From positions 102,501 to 166,500 of the forward strand of contig JAOTOM010004830.1 in the NCBI GenBank assembly GCA_034440615.1: DNA of 64,000 nt, read 5' to 3'. Position numbers and translations under genes: made by a program. Under the pieces are notes generated by a model, which did not search any database, was not told where the DNA came from, and saw only the letters and a program-made list of their open reading frames with translations. The DNA is from Ashinkailepas kermadecensis (taxonomy: Eukaryota > Arthropoda > Thecostraca > Neolepadidae). Positions 11,446-21,411 of this stretch are shown piece by piece; positions within the stretch are counted from its first letter, which is position 1, and the number at the start of each line of letters is the position of its first letter.

Positions 11446-13275
11446 GAGAAGTATCAAGGTCAGAGCCAAGGCATAGGATGGGTGGGTGGATGAGAAGCAT
11501 CAATGATGGAGCCAGGGCATAGGATGGGTGGGTGGATGAGAAGTATCAAGGTCAGAGCCAAGGCATAGGATGGGTGGGTGGATGAGAAGCATCAAGGGTG
11601 GAGCCAGGGCATAGGATGGGTGGGTGGATGAGAAGCATCAATGATGGAGCCAGGGCATAGGATGGGTGGGTGGATGAGAAGTATCAAGGTCAGAGCCAGG
11701 GCATAGGATGGGTGGGTGGATGAGAAGCATCAAGGGTGGAGCCAGGGCATAGGATGGGTGGGTGGATGAGAAGTATCAAGGTCAGAGCCAAGGCATAGGA
11801 TGGGTGGGTGGATGAGAAGCATCAATGATGGAGCCAGGGGGGGCATAGGATGGGTGGGTGGATGAGAAGCATCAAGGGTGGAGCCAGGGCATAGGATGGG
11901 TGGGTGGATGAGAAGCATCAATGATGGAGCCAGGGCATAGGCTGGGTGGGTGGATGAGAAGTATCAAGGTCAGAGCCAGGGCATAAGATGGGTGGGTGGA
12001 TGAGAAGCATCAAGGGTGGAGCCAGGGCATAGGATGGGTGGGTGGATGAGAAGTATCAAGGTCAGAGCCAAGGCATAGGATGGGTGGGTGGATGAGAAGC
12101 ATCAAGGGTGGAGCCAGGGCATAGGATGGGTGGGTGGATGAGAAGCATCAAGGGTGGAGCCAGGGCATAGGATGGGTGGGTGGATGAGAAGCATCAATGA
12201 TGGAGCCAGGGCATAGGCTGGGTGGGTGGATGAGAAGTATCAAGGTCAGAGCCAGGGCATAAGATGGGTGGGTGGATGAGAAGCATCAAGGGTGGAGCCA
12301 GGGCATAGGATGGGTGGGTGGATGAGAAGTATCAAGGTCAGAGCCAAGGCATAGGATGGGTGGGTGGATGAGAAGCATCAAGGGTGGAGCCAGGGCATAG
12401 GATGGGTGGGTGGATGAGAAGCATCAAGGGTGGAGCCAGGGCATAGGATGGGTGGGTGGATGAGAAGTATCAAGGGCGGAGCCAGGGTATAGGATGTGTG
12501 GGTGGATGAGAAGTATCAAGGGCGGAGCCAGGGCATAGGCTGGGTGAGTGGATGAGAAGCATCAAGGGTGGAGCCAAGGCATAAGATGGGTGGGTGGATG
12601 AGAAGCATCAAGGGTGGAGCCAGGGCATAGGATGGGTGGGTGGATGAGAAGCATCAAGGGTGGAGCCAGGGCATAGGATGGGTGGGTGGATGAGAAGTAT
12701 CAAGGTCAGAGCCAAGGCATAGGATGGGTGGGTGGATGAGAAGCATCAAGGGTGGAGCCAGGGCATAGGATGGGTGGGTGGATGAGAAGGATCAAGGTCA
12801 GAGCCAAGGCATAGGATGGGTGGGTGGATGAGAAGCATCAAGGGTGGAGCCAGGGCATAGGATGGGTGGGTGGATGAGAAGCATCAAGGGTGGAGCCAGG
12901 GCATAGGATGGGTGGGTGGATGATAAGTATCAAGGGCGGAGCCAGGGTATAGGATGTGTAGGTGGATGAGAAGTATCAAGGGCGGAGCCAGGGCATAGGC
13001 TGGGTGAGTGGATGAGAAGCATCAAGGGTGGAGCCAAGGCATAAGATGGGTGGGTGGATGAGAAGCATCAAGGGTGGAGCCAGGGCATAGGATGGGTGGG
13101 TGGATGAGAAGTATCAAGGGCGGAGCCAGGGCATAGACTGGGTGAGTGGATGAGAAGTATCAAGGGCGGAGCCAGGGCATAGGCTGGGTGAGTGGATGAG
13201 AAGTATCAAGGGCGGAGCCAGGGTATAGGATGTGTGGGTGGATGAGAAGTATCAAGGGCGGAGCCAGGGGATGAG
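11446..13275. repeat. 46-bp minisatellite, about 40 copies
   Basis: Each unit contains GGATGGGTGGGTGGATGAGA, AGCATCAA or AGTATCAA, then GGAGCCAGGGCATA. Three main variants (ATCAAGGTCAGAGCCA, ATCAAGGGTGGAGCC, ATCAATGATGGAGCC) recur in a regular order, so higher-order units of two to four monomers have been copied. The right end merges with the last exon of the minus-strand gene at 13206-13483, which suggests the array grew from that exon. Confidence 0.95.
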
Positions 13276-13878
13276 ATCATTGGGTGGCATGGCATCATGT
13301 GTGGAGTTGGAGATGCGATAAATGTATAGGAAGCATCAAGGGCGGAGCCAGCGTATGTGAAGGGTGGGTGAGGAGGCATCATGAGCGGAATCAGGGGATA
13401 AGAATTCGGGGAATCAGGGGAATCAGGGGGAGGGGGTGTTGAAGATGTCTTGAATGGAGATGAAACCAAACTGGTGATGTAGCCTGCAACCGAGATGTCG
13501 GTTCCCACAAGTAGGGTGTTTGACCTGAGCTATGGGCATGATGTTACTCATCAATTGGCACCTGAAGTATGGAGGAGCTTGGTGAAGTCAAATACTGATC
13601 CTTTCCTTCGAACATGAATTAACTCAAATTTGCAAAATCCTTGAATTGATTCAGCAGAATTGTTGACAGGGTACTTACTGCTCGTAACTATGGTTTTGAA
13701 GAAAAGACAAGGAGAGGGATAGGATAAAAACGCTACTTTTGTGTGGAACATTACCCCATCCACTGATAGCGTACTTTAGTATTTGAAGTTTTTCAAAATG
13801 GTTGGTGCCTGGAACTGGAACATCAACGCAGACAGACAAATCTTGGATATTATCTGCCAAAAAATAGACCACCTTCAT
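13206..13878 (-). CDS. Putative three-exon gene, unrecognised product
   Basis: Three minus-strand blocks join in one frame: exon 1 13878-13755 (ATG start), exon 2 13687-13562, exon 3 13483-13206 (TGA). The borders are GTAATG/CCATAG and GTGCCA/TTGCAG, and each junction is phase 1. The 175-residue product begins MKVVYFLADNIQDLSVCVDV, continues with FEKLQILKYAISGW and FELIHVRRKGSVFDFTKLL, and ends in a Pro/Ser-rich tail. The last part of the tail (SPGSALDTSHPPTHPIPW) is already a unit of the 46-bp array, and the stop falls in that unit. I do not recognise the family. The first two exons look globular and soluble, with no signal peptide. The phase agreement of three blocks supports a real gene, but expression is unproven and the native 3' end may have been replaced by the minisatellite. 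Confidence 0.45.
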
Positions 13879-14049
13879 CCAAAAATGTCAAAATTACGTC
13901 ACATGACTACCTGTCAGTACGGGTGTTTTAGATGGCCCAACAAAAAGCACTACAACACTATTCACCAACACGCTCATTTATTTCATGTTGATTCGGGTTT
14001 TTCGACCACATAGTTATTTTCTTTTAGTTAACTTCGCAACGAACCAACC

Positions 14050-15197
14050 AACGTAGCAATTCAGAGACCGATAAGCAATCACCAAACGGATTAACAATCC
14101 ACTACGTGGTTAGTAATCATCCCGGACGTTGCATGATCCAGGATTGCTGCGGGTTAGCAAACTTTGCCTCCATTGCTAAAGTAACAAAGCATAGACCCTC
14201 CATCATCTGTTCGGTGACGACTATTCAAGGCATACATGGACATGCAAGGCATACAAGGCATACATGGCCGGCAAGATGCGTTCCATGGCAGCTCAGAGGT
14301 CGGCGAGACTTCATTTGAGTAATGCGCAATTCGCAGACTTGCGAGACATGGGGAAATGTGTTCAGCGGTTACGTGCTGGAACATGAGCATGAGAACATGA
14401 ACCGGGCAACATATTAGGAGCAGGAAGTTGTGCGAACGTATCCACGATCGACGCATTTAATCTGCAACCATACCTGGTCGATAGGAGACGCCAGCGGCTC
14501 GTGAACATCTCGAATATTTCGGCCCGAGGTCGTGTAAAGGATAAGAGGATCGTGGTTGCAAAAGAAGTAGATGTTCTTATCACAAGCTCACCATATCGCA
14601 TATTGATCGGGAATTATCACGTTTTATGAAAGTAATATTTTCTTCGCTTGTGAAGCACGTACTACTTGGCTGTTTTAATTGAAATGAACCACTCATTTTA
14701 CATTGCTCTTTCCTTGTCTCCAATGTTGTACCTCCTCTCCCATCACCATCCCCTCTCTTCGCAGAAGCTGTAAATTCCAAATGAGAATCATCAGCTGAAA
14801 AGTACGCCAGGTCCAGTGGATTTAACGAGCTACATTTCTCTTATATTTCGAAGCGTATTATTTTCATTGTGTTTCTAATAGTCCGATGACATTAGATATT
14901 TGAACAGTTATTGCGGAATCATTCATTTATTTTGTACAATGCGCATCAGTGAGGTTCGCCCTTTGCGAGCAAGACATTGCGATCAAAAAATAGACGGACA
15001 CTTCACCCCTATTTCCGTCTTGTGCGGGCATAGACTAATGGATTAATTCGCGGACAGAAGGCACTGATACCGACATACCACGAATGACGTCTCAGAACGG
15101 TTCGTAGATGGGGATGCTCGCTGAGGACATGCTTGCCCATCGGTAGTGTCCCGACGGTCAGGAAAATTAAATAAGCACATCGATGTCCTCACTCTAA
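14050..15197. other. No gene seen
   Basis: Ordinary unique sequence. A few GGCATACA-type short repeats occur at 14225-14275. Short open frames on either strand lack supporting splice signals or recognisable protein character. Confidence 0.4.
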
Positions 15198-15775
15198 TCA
15201 TCGGTGTAAACCGTCGTGGGGTGGCCCGGACCCGCCCCTGTGCGGGACGTCGGTGTAAACCGTCGTGGGGTGACCCGGACCCGCCCCTGTGCGGGACGTC
15301 GGTGTAAACCGTCGTGGGGTGGCCCGGATCCGCCCCTGTGCGGGACGTCGGTGTAAACCGTCGTGGGGTGACCCGGACCCGCCCCTGTGCGGGACGTCGG
15401 TGTAAACCGTCGTGGGGTGGCCCGGACCCGCCCCGGTACGGGACGTCGGTGTAAACCGTCGTGGGGTGGCCCGGACCCGCCCCTGTGCGGGACGTCGGTG
15501 TAAACCGTCGTGGGGTGGCCGGACCCGCCCCTGTGCGGAACGTCGGTGTAAACCGTCGTGGGGTGGCCCGGACCCGCCCCTGTGGGGACGTCGGTGTAAA
15601 CCGTCGTGGGGTGGCCCGGACCCGCCCCTGGGGTCCGGGGCGGGTCCGGGCCACCCCACGACGGTTTACACCGACGTCCCGCACAGGGCGGGTCCGGGCC
15701 ACCCCACGACGGTTTACACCGACGTTCCGCACGGGGCGGGTCCGGGCCACCCCACGACGGTTTACGCGACGGTTT
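15198..15775. repeat. 49-bp GC-rich minisatellite in head-to-head inversion
   Basis: About nine near-identical units containing GGTGTAAACCGTCGTGGGGT and GGCCCGGACCCGCCCC run to about 15628. The array then turns round, and about three units follow in the reverse orientation (ACCCCACGACGGTTTACACC). The result is a long near-perfect palindrome. All six frames are mostly open because of composition, not coding. Confidence 0.95.
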
Positions 15776-15779
15776 ACGG

Positions 15780-17284
15780 TATGCTTTGCCCGGGGCTATC
15801 ACTGGTATTTTTCCTGCGCGCCGGGAACTGTAACAATCTCTTTAATGCGTTCAATTAGGATGAATTCCTGATTTTATTCACTTGAATTCGTGGCGATAGT
15901 AGCTCTGTTTTCCGTCCTTTTAATATCTGACCACAGCTGTCCAGGAGATGTGCATGCAAGCTGACAAATCAGTGCGCATCGTTTCTGCGTTAAACAATAC
16001 GAAATGACGCCGCTTATTTTCTGTGAACTGCACGTGCACTTAGGCTGGTTCATGATCCATGACTGGCGACCATTGACTCCGCCTGGATCTTCGAGCCACC
16101 TGTCGCGACACGAAAAAGCCACCCGAGTTCCGCAGGGTGCCCGCCCCACATCCGTTGCTCCTTCCCTTGCTCCTCCCCCAATCGTGTCGGTGATGCTCGA
16201 CTTCCCCCGGCCTGTCCGTGGGCTGGTCTGAACGGGCGGTGCTGCCTCACACAGGCAAAAACAAGTCGCATGGACGACAGTGTCGATCTGATGATCATCT
16301 GCTAGCGCTGTTTCACACATTTCATCCGTTGATCATTCAGTTGCAAGCTAAAGCAATCCGTCACTCCGATCTTCCTTGCACTACATTTTACGTTCGCTTT
16401 GAAGACGTGAGGCCAATAAGTGATCGTGAAAAACATCCCACTTCGCCACTGCACATCGGTGTCGCGAGGCACATTAATACAAGGTTAAAGCGCGGTCAAA
16501 AGCAAAACTTTTTATGGATATTGACTGTACTTTCTGCAACTGTGTTCAATCAACGACTTTCACCTGATTAACTCATTGACGTATTACATGACCAGCAGAA
16601 GGCCAGCAAAAAAAACTGCATCTTGAGAAAGTCAATGAATTGATGATATATAATTACCGATAAATGTTACACCGGACAGATTGAGTGACATTCCGCGCCA
16701 AGAGCTCCCACCACTCCCTTTCTTTTCCATTACATGTGTGTGACCAATCTCCGCTCCAACAAAAACCGCCCCTTCCAAAGAACCGTGGAGAGGCCAGACG
16801 ACCACGAAACGATGCAGTAATACAGGAAGCGGACGGTAGCCGTGACGACGACAATTAGCTTGCACCTGGCTTTGCTGACTGGTGCATTTCGCTATTGACG
16901 TCCAGTGACGTCACCGCGGCGTCTTCTACAACCCGCGGTGTAGCAAAACATATGCAGCAATAGCCGTTCTCATGAAGTTTTTTTTTAACACATGCAGTAG
17001 AAACCTTTCGTAGATTATTTGTGTGGCTTGGATGAACTTGGACGCAATTCGGTTGGTTTAATGGCACGACGTGCGTTCATTTTCTGCTCAGGTACATTTT
17101 GGTAATCATGTTGTTGATCTCGCAGGTACGTTTACAGCAGTTTGTAGTTTAATCTGGACACGCTTCGTAAATCTCAGCAGATTCAGAGTCCATTCGTACC
17201 ACAACGGCAGCAAGTGAACGGCTAGGTGTAAAATGGTGATGCGAATAGTAGATAGTATGTGGTGGATGCTTGCGGAGGTGTGTC
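15780..17284. other. No gene seen
   Basis: Mixed-composition sequence without convincing exons. A CCGCGGTGTAG-like and CRE-like ACGTCA stretch lies near 16898-16950, but nothing ties it to a gene. Confidence 0.35.
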
Positions 17285-17697
17285 CAACAGATTGGCAGAG
17301 GCATCGCCATGAGATGCCAAGAGGCATCAATAGATGGGCAGAGGCATCGCCAAGAGATGCCAAGAGGCATCAATAGATGGGCAGAGGCATCGCCAAGAGA
17401 TGCCAAGAGGCATCAATAGATGGGCAGAGGCATCGCCAAGAGATGCCAAGAGGCATCAATAGATGGGCAGAGGCATCGCCATGTATTCTGTTCGTATGCC
17501 TCCAAGGACTGAGGGCTCCTCACCTTGCGGAGGTGTGTCCAATAGATGGGCAGAGGCATCGCCATGTATTCTGTTCGTATGCCTCCAAGGACTGAGGGCT
17601 CCTCACCTTGCGGAGGTGTGTCCAATAGATGGGCAGAGGCATCGCCATGTATTCTGTTCGTATGCCTCCAAGGACTGAGGGCTCCTCACCTTGCCTA
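17285..17697. repeat. Two linked minisatellites (43 bp and about 83 bp)
   Basis: About four 43-bp units (AGAGGCATCGCCAAGAGATG, CCAAGAGGCATCAATAGATG) are followed by three units of about 83 bp. The longer unit keeps the AATAGATGGGCAGAGGCATC core and adds a GTATTCTGTTCGTATGCCTC block. The longer unit seems to have arisen by insertion into the shorter one. Confidence 0.93.
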
Positions 17698-17699
17698 CT

Positions 17700-19439
17700 T
17701 GCCTTGAGTGGGACCTTCATTTTCTCTTGAGAAAGTCTGGATCTATCCCAAGAGTTTGTGGCTAGGTGAGGCAGAAGTAACTGGCGAGGGTGGCGACGCG
17801 CCATGCCCGGGCGATGGTTAACACGCGCACTGGAGGGGGGGGGGCGAAATCCGCCCACCCCTCCGGTTTTTCGTACATAACTGCAGATTTTACCGGTCGA
17901 TATACGCGATTTTCTGCGTACCTGCTTAAAAATGACCGGCGCGTCGTTTAAAGCAAGAAAATGGAAATCGGCCGATTTTTTTCCTTCAAGTTAGGAGCCG
18001 TTGAAATCAAAACATTTCCTAGCGCCAGACCACAAAAATAGGCGCTGATGCGCTTCCCGTATATTCGGAAAAGGGAAGTGTTCGTGGCAACACTAACGAC
18101 TTGTATTATGTATATTGATATGCTATATAGTTTCAAGGTCATGTTAGGTCACCGAGGTCAAGTCAGGTCAAGTTCATGACAGGTTAATGGAACCAAACTT
18201 GATCAACTGGAATGTTGTCATAAATGCACTACTGTTTGTCATTTGTACTGTTTGTCATTGCGTTTCCATACTTTATTCATGTACTTCACTCCTTTCTTCA
18301 CGAAGCCGATTGCGCCGAGCTGCCCGACGGAGCAGTCGGGCGGGCGGCACGGTTCCGGTAACTGGAACAGGTAACTGACCTGATAAAGTGCTGCTATATA
18401 GATGACCTGAGGTCAACTGTCGGGTCTAGCATCTGTATTGCATCATTAGCAATGTCCAAAACATCATTGATGCCCATTTTGTAGCACGTAAACACAATCA
18501 CAGCGATCCATAACAATGACAAGCCAAGCCACGCAAAACAAGAACATTTTGACAAATGTGACCTCATTTGACCTTGAAGATATTGACCTAAGGTCATGAA
18601 ATTTGCACACAATAGAGTTCACTACCGTACCCATCCATCCGGCGAATTTCGTTCCTCCAGTTTGACTAGGAGCCGATATCTTAGGGGGGGGCGGAATCCG
18701 CCCCCCCTCTTGTGAGCGTAATTTTCAGAGGCCCTCCAGGGCGCGTGTTAAAGGGAGCATCCGGCTCTGCAAACAAGATGCTTAGCATAGTGTTTTCATG
18801 AGAACATATAGTGCGTTGGTGTGATTATTATCTGGTAAAATATTATATTACACAAATAGAGCGCGTACACGTACTTTGAGCATAATTATATACTTACCGT
18901 TATCTCAACTAGACATTTGTGTCGGAATACAATGTAGATGGGAGTTCACCGATAATTCAGTGAACATGTTTACTAAGGAACACTTCCACTCATTTCTTCC
19001 GAGACGTATTAAGCAGGACCTTGTGGGCGGCTCCGTATGTTGTCGGCTGAATAGTAGATGCGCAAAAATAGCTGAAGCAAATGTCATGGGTTCAAGTCAG
19101 TACAGCACCGGCTCCAGCACCAATCCACGTACAGGATTTGAAAGCAGAAAAACGCGATGCACGTTTCGCTCTTTGAAGGCTGTATTCACTAAGTTTTTAT
19201 GCGTATTTATCACAGGTTAATGATGCCTTCAGCATGCTAATGGCAAATCATCCTAGCGATGGCTGATTATGGTGAAATCTGTCTATGCACGTTTTGCGGA
19301 TAGAACTCATGTGATGATGGAATATCTGTGTGCTGTGTATTTTTCTCTAGAAATGTGACACGTGTGTTGAAATTCATGGTGACCAGATACCTCCTGATTA
19401 TCTGGACTCTTCCCGGGTCTCGCCACATCCACAACCAGC
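17700..19439. other. No gene seen, upstream of the cadherin gene
   Basis: Contains two GGCG/CCGCC-rich phrases (about 17830 and 18680, both reading GCGAAATCCGCC or GCGGAATCCGCC) that may be remnants of one dispersed repeat. GGTCA-rich tracts lie at 18130-18190 and 18400-18600. No exon supported. Confidence 0.35.
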
Positions 19440-19979
19440 TATTATTCGCCCATCAGCTCCCATGTAGCACATCCTGTCCTCCATGTAGCACATCCTGTCC
19501 TGCACGAAGCGAACAACACGTTTGCGCCGGTGGCGGCGAGTCGGCCGCAGCCGTTGACACGCGTGTTCTCGACTGCAGAGCGCGTGACCGACGACGCGTG
19601 ACCCGGCGTGAGCGACGACGGCGGGCGAGACGCTCCACCGTCCACTGCACAGGCGGCCGCCGCGGCGGGCGACTTCAACGCGGCGCCAGTGGACAGAACG
19701 CTAGCACCGAGCGACTGCAATAGCGGCGGCGCGCTAGCACCGGCCGGCAGCCGAGCGACGACGTGAAAAGCGGCGTCGAAGGCGACGAGGAGGAAGCGGA
19801 CGTGGTGCATAGAAGAGCGCTGGCGCGAGGCCGGCGATGCAGTGGGATAATAGCGCACGTTCGGGGCGTCGCGAGTGAAACCGGCCCACCGGTGCTGAAC
19901 GCGAATAGAGTGAACTGCGGTCGGGACGCAGGAGCTGGACGTGAATAGATTGAACTGTGGTCGAGACACGCAGGTGAGA
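19440..19979 (+). promoter_or_regulatory. CpG-rich 5' region and leader of the cadherin gene
   Basis: GC and CpG density rise sharply here and fall after the first exon, as expected for a promoter and 5' untranslated region. No TATA box is obvious. Just before the start codon, at 19970-19979, lies CAGGTGAGA, which is itself a consensus 5' splice site, so transcripts with an exon ending at 19972 are possible. Confidence 0.5.
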
Positions 19980-20061
19980 ATGGTGCGAGTGACGACAGCG
20001 GCGATGGTATTCACACGCGTTTGGATCGTACTTCTCTGCGCGGGATTCCACCATGCATACG
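19980..20061 (+). CDS. Cadherin exon 1: start and signal peptide
   Basis: ATG with A at -3 and G at +4 opens 27 codons plus one base. A positively charged start (MVRVTTAAM) is followed by a hydrophobic core (VWIVLLCAG). Joining to exon 2 at 21164 gives HAYA before Cys, an A-x-A signal-peptidase site. The donor is GTAAGC. The phase-1 join and the cleavage motif both support this exon. Confidence 0.72.
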
Positions 20062-20272
20062 GTAAGCTTCATTGACACAGAACAGGACTGAAAGATATTT
20101 CAACTTCTCCTGTCACAGCCATCCGGCGTACCCCATGCACCCTGATTTGACTGGCCTACTCGTCGAATTGCTGTGATGGCATTTATCGGGGCATAATTGC
20201 AATGTCTTCAAGCAAAATGGCTTGTAGCTTTTGCGCAGAGCTACCCACAAAGCTTAGCGCGGTGGAACGGGA

Positions 20273-20302
20273 AGGAGAGAAAGAGGGGGAGAGAGAGAGA
20301 GG

Positions 20303-20396
<94 letters not shown>

Positions 20397-20415
20397 AGGG
20401 AGAGAGAGAGAGACA
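20273..20415. repeat. GA microsatellite
   Basis: Nearly pure GA with occasional AAAGA or GGGA interruptions, in intron 1. Confidence 0.97.
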
Positions 20416-21056
20416 GTCATGGTGTTGGCCCCCATGTGCAGTGACCTTCAGCACTACAAGTCCTTCTATTCTGGGGCTAAGTGGGGATACGGATTCTGCT
20501 ATATAAAAGATCACGGTGTTTATTAGAGCTGGCATTGGATGCTTTTCAATGCAATTTAAATATCATCGATGCATGCCATTGAAAAAAAATGGTGGCAGCT
20601 ATGTGCATGTTATTGCGCTGGGCTTTTAATTGAGACTAAACTAACAGAATTTGAATTCTAAATTTAAACCGTTCTGTATTGGCCAGTGGAAATATTGACT
20701 TCGTTCAGCAATGCTCCTCTTCTCAAAATTGTTCCGTGATATTGTATTCTTATAATGAACCAGATTCGGCAGCATTGCACACAGAACATTCCAAGCCACT
20801 CAATTATATTTTAGTCGTCTCTAACAATATATTTCTTAAGTTTCGGCAAATTAAGAACATAGTTCAGCTAGACAAGAGATATTTAAGTTGACATTGTGAC
20901 GCTTTCTTCATTCCAATTTAATGGCACATAGACGGGGAAAACTTGGTGCACGCTAGCCGAGCAAATCGGTCATCTTAAACCTGGATGCAATGGAAAGAAT
21001 CGACAAAAAAATGGCAGCATGCTCAATGTTCGACGTCCTGACATCGTTCTATATAA

Positions 21057-21112
21057 GTATATAGTTAGTTAGTTAGTTAGCAGATAGTAGATAGTAGATA
21101 GTAGATAGTTCA
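21057..21112. repeat. Short TTAG and TAGATAG repeats
   Basis: Four TTAG steps, then four TAGATAG-type steps, in intron 1. Confidence 0.85.
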
Positions 21113-21163
21113 GGCGTGTTGACAACATCGGTGTCCTATTAATTCAGAGCACCAGCATCGCAG

Positions 21164-21411
21164 CGTGTTCGCATCCAACAGTCCCGCACCGTGTGTCTCG
21201 ATCGTGCCCCAATGACGTCACGTGTACACCGGTCGACGCCTGTCCTCTCGACCTGTTCGATGACTGCACCCCTTCCGCAGGGTGCAAGGTGGGCTCCGAC
21301 GGAGAGCCGTCACGGTTCGAGCGAGTGCCCGAGAACCTGGAGCCCGGTACGCACGTGCTGGTGTTCGAGGTGCAGGGAACCAGTCAGCTGACGCTGATGC
21401 CCGTTGACAAG
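21164..21411 (+). CDS. Cadherin exon 2: cysteine-rich N-terminus and start of EC1
   Basis: Encodes CSHPTVPHRVSRSCPNDVTC and further cysteines (about seven in 45 residues), then the EC1 opening RVPENLEPGTHVLVFEV. The donor GTATGC follows a phase-0 codon at 21411. The first AG after the pyrimidine stretch is at 21147, but entering there from exon 1 meets a stop. The AG at 21162-21163 keeps the frame, so I use 21164. Confidence 0.78.

Noticed and set aside
11446..13275. CRISPR-like regular array
   Set aside because: Units are directly adjacent, without unique spacers, and the DNA is eukaryotic; it is a minisatellite.
15043..15802. Overlapping frames of 136 to 235 codons on both strands
   Set aside because: They lie in the palindromic GC-rich 49-bp array and are mirror images of each other.
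19442..20014. 190-codon minus frame opposite the cadherin leader
   Set aside because: GC-rich sequence with few stops; no domain, and it overlaps the better-supported exon 1 on the plus strand.
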